64,000 nucleotides of DNA, from NCBI RefSeq assembly GCF_051020765.1, contig NC_134929.1:5234786-5298785 (forward strand), written 5' to 3'. The position numbers and the translations under genes were made by a program. The stretch is from Lasioglossum baleicum. Lineage: Eukaryota; Arthropoda; Insecta; Hymenoptera; Halictidae. The notes under the pieces were generated by a model, which did no database searches, had not been told where the DNA came from, and was given only the letters and a program-made list of their open reading frames with translations. How positions within the stretch are numbered: position 1 is the first letter of the stretch; each line of letters begins with the position of its first letter. Positions 1 to 8,053 of this stretch are shown here, in pieces.

Positions 1-360
1 ACTGGTGGAGCCACCAAAAATAGTTGCCGATCTGGTGGACGGCATCGGCAACCGGCCGGGCAACATTTGGTGGCGCCTCCACCAGCCGGGGTATTGATTT
101 GAATGTAGCCTATTAGACAAAGCCACCAAGTTGCGCCACCAGCATCGCGAAAACATGAACAATTGACGTTCAAATTACCACCACATTTATCGTAAAATAC
201 ATAAGAACACGACACAGCGTTACATCTACAGCGGGAATGAACGCTTGGTGGTACCACCAGTTACCGATTCATAAAAGCTCTTCAATTCGGTGGCGCCACC
301 AAGTTGCGCCACCAAGTTGCCCACCAGTGGCCTAGTCTAATAACGGCCTAACAAGGAACG
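1..360. other. Non-coding stretch with clustered GGTGG/CCACC palindromes
   Basis: I see no gene here. The stretch is unusual for repeated near-palindromes built on GGTGG and CCACC, such as TGGTGGAGCCACCA at 2-15, GGTGGCGCC near 71, GGTGGTACCACC near 248 and GGTGGCGCCACC near 291. It lies immediately upstream of a retrotransposon gag fragment, so it may be part of that element's LTR or leader, but no LTR end or primer site is visible. Function is unknown. Confidence 0.4.
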
Positions 361-792
361 ATGGACACCGCAGAGGTACATGCGATACAGGCCAGACGTT
401 TCGGAGCAGGACAGCATGGGAGAGGAAAGACCCACTCGCGAGGGTCACCGAGAGGACGAGAAATACAACATCAGCCAGCGGAATTCTCTCACCAAGGAGG
501 TCGAGATGGACGGCAACAGAGGGAGCAGCTCTGTTATTGCTGTGGGGGCAAAAATCACATTAAACCAGAGTGCACACTACGAAATAAATTTTGCAGCGAA
601 TGTGGGGAAAGAGGGCACATCTACAAAATGTGCAGACGCAGAGGCAAGACAGGAAATCGAGAAGCAGCTCGAAACCAGAATTACATCGAAACCGAAGACC
701 CAGCCGAGATGACTGAAGACACCGAACAAGAGGGAACGTCCGACAGCGAGCGATTTTCTAGCGATTTTTTTTTATGCAGGTTTCCAACGTAG
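361..792 (+). CDS. Gag C-terminal fragment (nucleocapsid) of a Gypsy-type retrotransposon
   Basis: This 143-residue ORF is the RNA-binding end of a retrotransposon Gag. A basic Arg/Gly/His-rich stretch (residues 11-56) is followed by two CCHC zinc knuckles: C58, C61, H66, C71 and C78, C81, H86, C91. Both keep all four ligands with the standard CX2CX4HX4C spacing. The matrix and capsid parts are missing, so the fragment is 5'-truncated and the ATG at 361 is merely the first available one. The frame ends 19 bases after a protease frame begins, and a T9 run lies in the overlap, which fits Gag-Pro expression by -1 frameshifting. Known for the family: zinc knuckles bind the genomic RNA during packaging. 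Confidence 0.8.
   Translation: MDTAEVHAIQARRFGAGQHGRGKTHSRGSPRGREIQHQPAEFSHQGGRDGRQQREQLCYCCGGKNHIKPECTLRNKFCSECGERGHIYKMCRRRGKTGNREAARNQNYIETEDPAEMTEDTEQEGTSDSERFSSDFFLCRFPT
762..792 (+). promoter_or_regulatory. Gag/protease overlap with T9 slippery run
   Basis: The protease frame is closed by TAG at 759-761 and open from 762. The gag frame stops at 792. Nine consecutive T residues at 765-773 lie inside this 31-base overlap, and the move from gag to protease frame is -1. A homopolymer here could support programmed slippage; it could also be a decay-related indel. Confidence 0.45.
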
Positions 793-1385
793 CAGATAAT
801 GAGCTAAGTAAAAAAGTTGAACCACAATTCGAGACAATCACAGTTGATAACATACCGTTAAAAATGGAAATAGACTCGGGTGCGGACGTGTCCGCTATTT
901 CAAAAAAATGTTATGAAACCTTTTTCTCGAGAACACCAATACAGCCATCAGAAATATTTTTGCGCGCGTATGATAAGCAAAAGTTACCAATCATAGGATA
1001 TATTAAAGTAACGGCAAAAAAAGATAATATTAAGATAAACGAGAATTTGTACATCATCGAAAATGGGGGTAAGCCGATTTTAGGCCGTATCTGGCTGCAT
1101 GAATTCGGGATGTGGCCATTAGTGTTAAAAAAAAAAATAATAAAACCAGAATATCACGTAAAAAAGACAGCGGGACAGACACGACAGAAGCATAACGAAA
1201 GCGAAAATAGAGAAACCGAAATTCAAAATTTTGAAAAAGAGTTCCCAAAAGTTTTCTTAACCAGGAATTGGGAAGTTCACAAAAGGCAACAATCAACGAC
1301 CATTTCACTATCGCTATCGCTAGACATTTTTTTCGCACCAGTGATTTTCGATGTCTCTACTCTTCGAACTACTGAAGGAAACTGA
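774..1385 (+). CDS. Retroviral-type aspartic protease fragment
   Basis: The N-terminal ~115 residues look like a retropepsin-type protease. The active-site motif D34-S35-G36-A follows a hydrophobic strand, and the characteristic second motif ILGRIWL lies near residue 103. In LTR retrotransposons this enzyme processes Gag-Pol inside virus-like particles. Downstream the frame soon leaves recognisable pol sequence and ends without reverse transcriptase, so the element is truncated by about 1.3 kb. It is probably the same element as the gag fragment just upstream, in the -1 frame. Start is uncertain, since frameshift translation would make the ATG irrelevant. Confidence 0.75.
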   Translation: MQVSNVADNELSKKVEPQFETITVDNIPLKMEIDSGADVSAISKKCYETFFSRTPIQPSEIFLRAYDKQKLPIIGYIKVTAKKDNIKINENLYIIENGGKPILGRIWLHEFGMWPLVLKKKIIKPEYHVKKTAGQTRQKHNESENRETEIQNFEKEFPKVFLTRNWEVHKRQQSTTISLSLSLDIFFAPVIFDVSTLRTTEGN

Positions 1386-1860
1386 TCCGCGTTTGTCTTC
1401 TATCTAGTCGTGTCCTGTCCGTCGTCAGTTTGGGTTTTTCCGTGCTTGGAGGATTTGGATTTAGGTAGGAAAAATGTAGCGTTTCGTGATTGGGTGTAGG
1501 TGTATTGGGAGGAGTTTTTAAGTTGATGAGAGCGGGAAACTGTCGGTAAGTACATTTCTCTGTATTGTCTTCGTTCGTCAATGGCGTTATTTACGATGGA
1601 ATTTCCGTTTGTCGTTTCGGTCGCAAGTGTTGTCCGTCAGTCGGGGTCGAGATTGTCGAATTTCGGTGGTCATAAACTCATTTAATCGGTCGGTTCGCAG
1701 CTGACTCGCACGCGTTTTTGCAAGTTAAAATATCCCTTTCAGGTATATCCCTTTGTCGCTTGGAGCAACGGTACGGTACGCTCGATCTTCGGTGTTGTAT
1801 ACCGCGCATGTATCAAGATTTGAAGAAGCAAATTGAAAACAACGTTTATTTAAATATTTT
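1386..1860. other. No recognisable gene
   Basis: This stretch between the protease fragment and the hAT fragment shows no convincing ORF, tRNA or terminal repeat. I see nothing definable in it. Confidence 0.5.
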
Positions 1861-1886
1861 GTTGTATAGATGAGCCAAAATCAAAA

Positions 1887-2228
1887 TTGTCCCAATTTTT
1901 TGTCAGCAAAATTGGAAATAAACACATAAGCTCAAGCCGGATAGGAGCTACGTCTACGTTTACCCAACGTAAAAATGATGAAATCCGCATTTATTTCGAA
2001 GAAGAAAACATACCGGGAAACAGTGATATTACAAGTTGGTGGGACCAAAATATTACTAAATTTCCTATATTAGGAAAAGCGGCACGTAGGTATACGGGTA
2101 TCCCTGCCACGCAAGCTACCAGCGAGAGACTGTTCACCACGACTGGAAATATTGTCACACCGTCGAGAACAAGATTACTATGTGACAATGTAGAGAAATT
2201 AGCATTTTTACATGAGAATTCATTATAA
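1887..2228 (+). pseudogene. hAT transposase C-terminal (dimerisation) fragment
   Basis: The 113-residue ORF ends in the conserved hAT-family dimerisation domain. Key features are a WW-containing helix (near residue 50), the run PATQATSERLFTTTGNIV (residues ~73-90), and a closing leucine-rich segment before the stop. The catalytic DDE part and BED zinc finger are absent, so only the tail of a transposase survives. A second, related hAT tail occurs at about 18360-18657. Open frame and motif conservation make the identity firm; a functional product is very unlikely. Confidence 0.85.
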
Positions 2229-2466
2229 AATATCATAAGTATTACGTATTTGGTGCATTACTTAATTACTTCCATTTCATTACCCAACCCCAACATTTAC
2301 ATCTCTACATATACTCTATACTGTATACGAATGAATTACGGAAGAAAAAGGAAAATTCAAAAAATAAATTCATGACGTGTTTTTCAAAACGTCACAACTA
2401 TATCGGAAATCTCATACCGCGATCGATTTTGAAGCCGGTCTCATAAAGGTAATCGCCAGTAATCGG

Positions 2467-2494
2467 GTACTGAGTACTGAGTACTGAGTACTGA
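2467..2494. repeat. Short tandem repeat (TACTGAG)n
   Basis: About four copies of the 7-mer TACTGAG lie in otherwise AT-rich, gene-free sequence (2229-2532). Confidence 0.8.
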
Positions 2495-2532
2495 ACACCC
2501 TAAAATATGCACGCGCGGAGGCATTCTCATTA

Positions 2533-2674
2533 TTCTCAAGGAATATCCGCGGAATACCCCCCTTCTCCCGCCCGCGCGTCTCGCTCCCCGTGGCGGCCGA
2601 AGTGCTCGGAGCAACTTAGGCCGCCAAGGGGAGCGAGACGCGCGGCCGGGAGAAGTGGGGGTATTCCTTGAGAA
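2533..2674. repeat. GC-rich inverted repeat (hairpin)
   Basis: The left arm begins TTCTCAAGGAATA and the right arm ends TATTCCTTGAGAA. Between them the arms continue as CTTCTCCCG, CGCGCGTCTCGCTCCCC and GGCGGCC on one side and their complements on the other, around a loop near 2597-2612. The left arm has an extra ~11 bases. It could be a small foldback element; no clear target duplication is visible. Confidence 0.8.
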
Positions 2675-2699
2675 GGCCTCCGCGTGTGCTAGTTCTGGT

Positions 2700-2880
2700 C
2701 GTTTGAGAATCCCGAGACATTCGAGATCCGAAGCCGTCGAGAATCCCGAGACTTTCGAAAATCTCGACACATTCGAGAATCCCGAAACCTTCGAGAATCT
2801 CGACACAATCGAGAAACTCGAAATTTTCGAGAACTCGTCCCGTCTCGACCATCGAGATCTAGACATTCTCGAGTTCTCGC
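2700..2880. repeat. Degenerate tandem array of ~15-18 bp TCGAGAATCyCGA units
   Basis: Repeated variants of ATTCGAGAATCCCGAGAC and CTTCGAAAATCTCGACA follow each other about ten times. The TCGA and TCTCGA cores are self-complementary. An ORF reading through it gives a low-complexity peptide and is not regarded as a gene. Confidence 0.75.
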
Positions 2881-2998
2881 ACACCGCTATTACTAGCTAT
2901 CCCGGGCACAATTGTATTTATAGACGACATTATAATAGCGGCACCAACTTTAGAGTTACATATAGATAGAGTACGGAAGACCTTGAAACGTTTAGACG
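2881..2998 (+). pseudogene. Gypsy reverse transcriptase fragment, cut by assembly gap
   Basis: One frame (codons from 2881) encodes the catalytic strand of a Gypsy-type RT with FIDDIII (normally YLDDIII) at about 2917-2937, followed by a helix rich in His/Arg/Lys before the run of Ns. Everything downstream is lost in the gap. It could belong to the same kind of element as the gag/protease remnants at 361-1385. Confidence 0.65.
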
Positions 2999-3098
2999 NN
3001 NNNNNNNNNNNNNNNNNNNNNNNNNNNNNNNNNNNNNNNNNNNNNNNNNNNNNNNNNNNNNNNNNNNNNNNNNNNNNNNNNNNNNNNNNNNNNNNNNN
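2999..3098. other. Assembly gap (100 N)
   Basis: One hundred consecutive undetermined bases, the usual placeholder for a gap of unknown length. The sequences on the two sides need not be adjacent in the genome. Confidence 0.98.
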
Positions 3099-3244
3099 CA
3101 CCCCCCTCCTTCTTCGGGGTGACGAGCGAAAGGCGGCGAGACTGATTTATTCAGAAGAAACAGGTTTGGTATGCATTGTTACAAAAGAAATTCGTAATAC
3201 TGGCTGGTGTCAGAGAAACAAAAGGTGTGTGTGTGTATGTAGTG
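3099..3244. other. Post-gap stretch, possibly remnant of the minus-strand Gypsy 3' end
   Basis: About 146 bases between the gap and the end of a minus-strand pol ORF. A 3' LTR would be expected here. I see a TGTTACA-like string at ~3182-3188 but no convincing match to the 5' LTR at 8054-9395, so the 3' LTR is not demonstrated. A short (GT)n run lies at ~3224-3238. Confidence 0.4.
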
Positions 3245-6200
3245 TCAGTGTGGTGCCGCGTCGTTGTTGTTCCCCTCTCGTTGTCGGCATCGCCTCAGTC
3301 GTCCGGCTCGATCGAATTTTAGGACCCACCTCTCGTCCCCTATAGACGCCAGGAAGCGTTTGGAGGTGGTCAACCGTAGTGGTACCTCAATGCGTCGGCC
3401 ATTTGGTAGTAGGTACCACGTTGTTGGGCACGTCGCGTTTTTCCTTTGGTACCGTATTGGCGTCAGTGTGTCGCGGTGGTCTGTGGGTGTGGGGAAACCT
3501 TCGTTCCCTGGTTCCTTGCTTCGCGGCTCCTTTGGGCTGTGTGTGCCTGGCTGCTGGTGAACTGAACTGGTTCTGTGAACTGGACAAATGCTCTGGATTA
3601 TTTTCCGGGGTCGGCCTCGGCCGCGTGGGGCCGGAGTAGCCGTCGGGGCAGGGGCAGGTGCGGGTACCCTGGTCTGTTCTGCGGGGGTATCTGGTTGCAC
3701 GTCCGGTTCGGTGCTCTCCGGGCGAGCGTCGTTTTCGGGGCTGTGTTCCGGTTTGAGATCCTGGATATGGATGTGTCGAATCCATTTTCTCCTTCCGTCC
3801 TGGAGGTCAACGATAACTGGCGATATTATGCGTTGTACCGTATAGGGACCGCTATATTTTGGGGCTGGCTTAGCAGCTATGCCCGCTCCCTTGTCGGACA
3901 GTGTGTGTTCCTTTTTCCAAACGCGATCCCCTATGGCCGGTCTCCACTCGCGGCGTCGCAGGTTGTAATATTTCTCTTGTCTGCCGAAGGCTTGCGCTAA
4001 GTGGAGTTTGGCCAGTTCCTGGGCTTCTCGTAGATTTTTCCAGCGTTGGTGCGGGGTGGCGGTTGGCTCGTCTGCTGCTTGCTGTCCTGGTACTCTTAAC
4101 TCTCGGCCTTGGTTCAGGTATGCCGGCGTGTATCCGGTCGCCTCATGCCATGCGGTGTTGATGGCAAACCTTGCCTCGTCTAATTTTTCGTCCCAGCGGT
4201 CGTGGTTTTTCCCGACATACTGAGCTAGCATTGTTTTCACGACTTTGTTTGCTCTCTCGACCGGGTTGCACTGTGGTGCATACGGAGGTGTACGGCGGTG
4301 CGTGATGCCGGCTGCCTGTAGTAGACTGGTAAACGCCTCTCCAATGAATTGGCGTCCGTTGTCGGATATAATGATCTGTGGCGCTCCGTGACGTAGGATA
4401 ATATCCTTCTGGATCGCCGCGGCGACAGCAGTGCTGGTGGCTTTTCGAAGGGGTGTAAGTTCGACCCACTTCGAAAAGCGATCGAGTGCGACGAGTAGCC
4501 AGATGTGTCCGCGGCGTGATCGCGGCAGTGGCCCAACCAGATCTACGGACACGGTGTGCCACGGTTGTGTCCCGGGATTAGCGTGGAGGCGTCCTGGTGG
4601 CGGTACAGGCGGTGACTTGTATTGTTGGCAGCTGCGAACGTGTCGTGCGATGTCTCGGAACATCCCTGGCCAGTGGTACCTCTGGGCAATGCGGACGCTC
4701 GTTTTGGCGATTCCTAGATGTCCCGCGGTGGGGTCGTCGTGAAATTGCCGTAGCACTGCCTCTCGGTCGATCGCCGGTATGCATATTTTCCATGCGTTTC
4801 CGGAATCTGGCTCGTTGTAATCGAGCTGATGCGGTATTCGTCGTTGCAGTTTTCCCTCGTAAATCCGGAAATCGGGAACTGAGGCGGGATCGTGCTGCAC
4901 GGTTTCCATCTTCTTCTCGTACCAGGAGTCGTTACGCGGTTTGGTGCGGAGGAGACTGACGCCTGGTACAGGTTCGATGCGGGATAATGCGTCGGCTACA
5001 TGGTTCAGCTTTCCTGGCCGATACTGGATGTCGAAGTCGTACTGTTGCAGTTCGAGGGCCCATCTCGCCAGTCGTCCGGTTGGACTGTCGATTTGTTGCA
5101 ACCAACGAAGTGCCTGGTGGTCTGTGAGAACCGTGAAATGGTAACCTTCTAGGTAAGGTTTCATTTTCCGAATTCCCCAGACGACGGCCAGACACTCCTT
5201 CTCCATTGCGCTGTAGTTTCGCTCTGTGGTGCTCAGCGTGTGGCTGGCATATGCGATAACTCTTTCCTCGTTGGCAGGACCCTGTGTGAGCACGACTCCC
5301 AGGCCGTGGTCACTGGCGTCGGTCTGGAGGGTGAACGGCTGTTTGAAATCCGGGCAGGCGAGTACTGGTGCGGTGACCAGTTTCTCCTTCAGTGTCTGGA
5401 ATGCATTCTCCTCGGCCTCGGTCCATTTCCACTTTGCGTTTTTCCGTGTAAGCTGCGTGAGCGGTTCTACTATTTCCGCAAAGTTTGGTACGAACCGCCG
5501 GTACCATGAGGCCATGCCGTGAAAACGTCGAACTTCCCGTATGTTTTTTGGTGCAGTTATCTTTGCGATCGCGCTCGTTTTCTCTGGGTCGGTTCGTATC
5601 CCCTGCTGGTCGACAATGTGTCCGAGGTAGCGGAGGCTGCTAACGCAGAACCGACATTTATCGGGATTCAGGCGGAGTCCGGCTGCGCGGAGGCGTCGAA
5701 AGACTTCTCGTAAATGTCGCTGGTGTTCCTCGAGGGTCTTACTGGCGATGATTATGTCATCCAGGTATGCGAACGCGTATGGTTCGAGTTCAGGACCGAT
5801 TATTCGGTCGAGCAGCCGTTGAAATGTGGCGGGTGCCGAATGTAGACCGAACGGCATGACTCGAAACTGGAATAAACCCTTTCCCGGTACCGTGAAGGCG
5901 GTGAGCGGTCGGCTGGCATCTTCGAGTGGGACCTGCCAATACCCATTTTTTAGATCGAGGGTAGTCAAATACCTCGCCCCTCGTAATTTGTCGAGAGTTG
6001 CCTGGATATGTGGCAACGGGTACGCGTCCTTCTCGGATCGGTCGTTTAGTCGACGAAAGTCGACGCAGAACCTGGGCTTTCCGTCTTTTTTCTTCACAAC
6101 TACCACCGGTGAGCTCCACGGGCTGCTGGACGGCTCTATTACTCGGTCATTGAGCATTTTCTCAACTTCCTCGTTTATTATCGCTTGCATTGCCGGATTT

Positions 6201-6841
6201 CTGGGTTGGTAGCGCTGTTTGAGCGGTGTTTCATCGAGTAATTTGATACGGTGCTCGATGAGGTTTGTTCGTCCCGGTACCGTTTCAAACAGTTTCATTT
6301 CCTCTTGTAGGAAGTCGTCGAACTGTCGGCGGGCACCTTCATCTGGTACACGGAGGCCCATTTGCTGGCATGGTTCGGACAGGCAGGCGGTGGGCCAAGT
6401 TGCTATGTCGTATGGCGGCTTCAGGTTCATTCGGAGTGCCGCGATAGCTTGAATGCCCAGTAATACTGGCGGACCCATATTCGGCAGTATGGTAAAGTCC
6501 TGCTGGTTTTCGGTGCCTAGTGCGGTGAATGATAGTCGTATGCGGCCGGCGGGTTGCATGCTCGTGCCGTCTGCTAGGCTGATTAGCGTGCTTGGTTCGG
6601 ATGCTTGCATGCCTTGTTCGAGTGCCCATTCGTACGCTTCGGCGTTGATACAAGACAATTGGGCACCGGTGTCGAGCAATGCGTCGACTTCCCTTCCTAA
6701 TATTCGAATCGGTAGGAAGGGGCGGGGCGTATACTTTATGTCTGGGGCCGGCGTTCGCCCGTTCGCGACGAGCCCCGTGCGTCGTTTCTCGGTGGATGAC
6801 ACTCCTTCGTGAGTATTCCGTCTCGACCACATCGCGAGCAA
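3245..6841 (-). CDS. pol: Gypsy-type Pol polyprotein (protease, RT, RNase H, integrase)
   Basis: This 1198-residue frame is a nearly intact Ty3/Gypsy Pol. In order: protease with DTGA near residue 57, RT with YLDDIII near 362, RNase H with TDAS near 509, an integrase zinc-binding region near 700-740, and the integrase core with D (VSVDLVG), D (SDNGRQF, ~826) and E (NPVERAN). It ends in a chromatin-binding-like basic tail with an AT-hook-like GRGRPRK. One oddity is that the integrase HHCC finger reads CQQY where CxxC is usual, so one zinc ligand is lost. It overlaps gag by about 100 bases and lies -1 to it, so it is probably made as Gag-Pol by frameshifting; the pol frame is closed by TAG just upstream of the overlap. 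Confidence 0.93.
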   Translation of the reverse strand: MLAMWSRRNTHEGVSSTEKRRTGLVANGRTPAPDIKYTPRPFLPIRILGREVDALLDTGAQLSCINAEAYEWALEQGMQASEPSTLISLADGTSMQPAGRIRLSFTALGTENQQDFTILPNMGPPVLLGIQAIAALRMNLKPPYDIATWPTACLSEPCQQMGLRVPDEGARRQFDDFLQEEMKLFETVPGRTNLIEHRIKLLDETPLKQRYQPRNPAMQAIINEEVEKMLNDRVIEPSSSPWSSPVVVVKKKDGKPRFCVDFRRLNDRSEKDAYPLPHIQATLDKLRGARYLTTLDLKNGYWQVPLEDASRPLTAFTVPGKGLFQFRVMPFGLHSAPATFQRLLDRIIGPELEPYAFAYLDDIIIASKTLEEHQRHLREVFRRLRAAGLRLNPDKCRFCVSSLRYLGHIVDQQGIRTDPEKTSAIAKITAPKNIREVRRFHGMASWYRRFVPNFAEIVEPLTQLTRKNAKWKWTEAEENAFQTLKEKLVTAPVLACPDFKQPFTLQTDASDHGLGVVLTQGPANEERVIAYASHTLSTTERNYSAMEKECLAVVWGIRKMKPYLEGYHFTVLTDHQALRWLQQIDSPTGRLARWALELQQYDFDIQYRPGKLNHVADALSRIEPVPGVSLLRTKPRNDSWYEKKMETVQHDPASVPDFRIYEGKLQRRIPHQLDYNEPDSGNAWKICIPAIDREAVLRQFHDDPTAGHLGIAKTSVRIAQRYHWPGMFRDIARHVRSCQQYKSPPVPPPGRLHANPGTQPWHTVSVDLVGPLPRSRRGHIWLLVALDRFSKWVELTPLRKATSTAVAAAIQKDIILRHGAPQIIISDNGRQFIGEAFTSLLQAAGITHRRTPPYAPQCNPVERANKVVKTMLAQYVGKNHDRWDEKLDEARFAINTAWHEATGYTPAYLNQGRELRVPGQQAADEPTATPHQRWKNLREAQELAKLHLAQAFGRQEKYYNLRRREWRPAIGDRVWKKEHTLSDKGAGIAAKPAPKYSGPYTVQRIISPVIVDLQDGRRKWIRHIHIQDLKPEHSPENDARPESTEPDVQPDTPAEQTRVPAPAPAPTATPAPRGRGRPRKIIQSICPVHRTSSVHQQPGTHSPKEPRSKEPGNEGFPTPTDHRDTLTPIRYQRKNATCPTTWYLLPNGRRIEVPLRLTTSKRFLASIGDERWVLKFDRAGRLRRCRQREGNNNDAAPH

Positions 6842-7698
6842 AATTTCCGGTAGGCGTTTCTACACTCGAAACGGGTGTGGCCCCGTTGTTTACACCGCCA
6901 GCAGTGTGTCATTCGGCTGTAATTGCTGCCGTTGTCACCTTGGATTGCGCTGGCGTCCCCTTCCCCGCGGGGTGTGTTGTTCGTTTGGGCTGGTCGTGCC
7001 TCGATTGGTTCGGTGCGGTGCTGGCTTGGTGTGTGGTCCCGGTTTTCGTTGGTGGCGGCGGCGAGGGGCCGGCTGGCCGTCCGTTGCATTTGGTTTTTCC
7101 GCTCCATGGCTCTCTCGATGCGTTGCACGTGTCGGAGCAGGTCTCGGATGCTGGAAATCGATTCTGGATCGATGATGGCCGTGTAATCTGGCAACATGTT
7201 CTCATATATGGTTTCCAAATATTCGTCTGTCGGGATGAGCGCTCGTCTCATGAGAGTGGTGAGCGCGTTCATGTACTCATGGAACGGTTCTCCGGGTTTC
7301 TGTACGCGTGCTCGTGCTTCACGTGCTCGTTGCACCGGGGTCTTGTGACCGGCGTAGATCATCAGGAAGTCTGCGGTGAATTCCTCCCATGTGCTGATCT
7401 GGTAGCGGTTGTCCCGGTACCAGTCTTGGGCATCTCCTCGCAAAAGTTCCGGCACCCCTTCTAGCAATTCTGCGTCGGAGATGTGGTATGAATGGGCCAG
7501 TTCCCCTATCCGTTCGAGGAACCGGAAAGGGTCCTTGCCGTCCGTCGTGCATCCCCATTTGCGCATCCGGTCCATTCTCTTTCCGGTGTCTTCTTGCTCT
7601 TCTGCGGCCGCTCTACTGGTGCCGGCCATTGGGTCGGCTTGTCGGGACGTGCCTGGTTGCATGGTGTTTAAAAGTTGCGGGGTCTTCGGTTCGGTCAT
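6736..7698 (-). CDS. gag: Gypsy-type Gag
   Basis: A 320-residue Gag. Residues ~40-210 resemble the retrotransposon capsid domain (helices with WYRDNRYQISTWEEF and KPGEPFHEYM). A basic linker and two zinc knuckles follow near the C terminus. The first, CWRCKQRGHTRFEC, is canonical. The second, CSRCGRDGILTKEC, keeps the three cysteines but has Ile where the His ligand should be, so it may not bind zinc. Gag starts 338 bases after the primer-binding site, and the frame is open slightly upstream of the chosen ATG. Pol follows in the -1 frame. Confidence 0.9.
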   Translation of the reverse strand: MTEPKTPQLLNTMQPGTSRQADPMAGTSRAAAEEQEDTGKRMDRMRKWGCTTDGKDPFRFLERIGELAHSYHISDAELLEGVPELLRGDAQDWYRDNRYQISTWEEFTADFLMIYAGHKTPVQRAREARARVQKPGEPFHEYMNALTTLMRRALIPTDEYLETIYENMLPDYTAIIDPESISSIRDLLRHVQRIERAMERKNQMQRTASRPLAAATNENRDHTPSQHRTEPIEARPAQTNNTPRGEGDASAIQGDNGSNYSRMTHCWRCKQRGHTRFECRNAYRKFCSRCGRDGILTKECHPPRNDARGSSRTGERRPQT

Positions 7699-8036
7699 GT
7701 CGAAGAGGTCGGTGATCTGCAGGTTAATCAGATCGGCCCACTGTTGACGGTGTTCGTCCGTAGTCCCGGTGGTTTACCGATTTCCTCGGCGGGGGTTCGC
7801 AACGGTGTGATCGCAATTTCGACTCTCGGGGCAGGTAATACCGGTGCGCATCCAGAGATGGCGTCTGGGGTACGAAACACGTGTGTGTGCCGGCGCGGTC
7901 ACGGTTCAACGCGGCTCAGGAATATTACGCGGCGTACTGGTCCTCTGGTTACGCGCGCGTTACCGTGTTGAACCGGTGATCGTTTATTTTGAAAAGCTAA
8001 TTGTCGCTAATCGCGACGCGGATGCCTTTCCTTCAG

Positions 8037-8053
8037 TCCCTGTTCGGGCGCCA
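8037..8053 (-). promoter_or_regulatory. Primer-binding site, tRNA-Lys type
   Basis: On the minus strand this reads TGGCGCCCGAACAGGGA, the complement of a tRNA-Lys 3' end, directly after an LTR ending in CA. It fixes the inner edge of the 5' LTR and the direction of the element. Confidence 0.85.

Noticed and set aside
2441..2884. 147-residue minus-strand and 104-residue plus-strand frames
   Set aside because: Both read through the TCGAGAATC tandem repeats and hairpin; low-complexity products.
3180..3190. 3' LTR start of the minus-strand Gypsy at TGTAACA
   Set aside because: No purine tract precedes it and the following bases do not match the 5' LTR.
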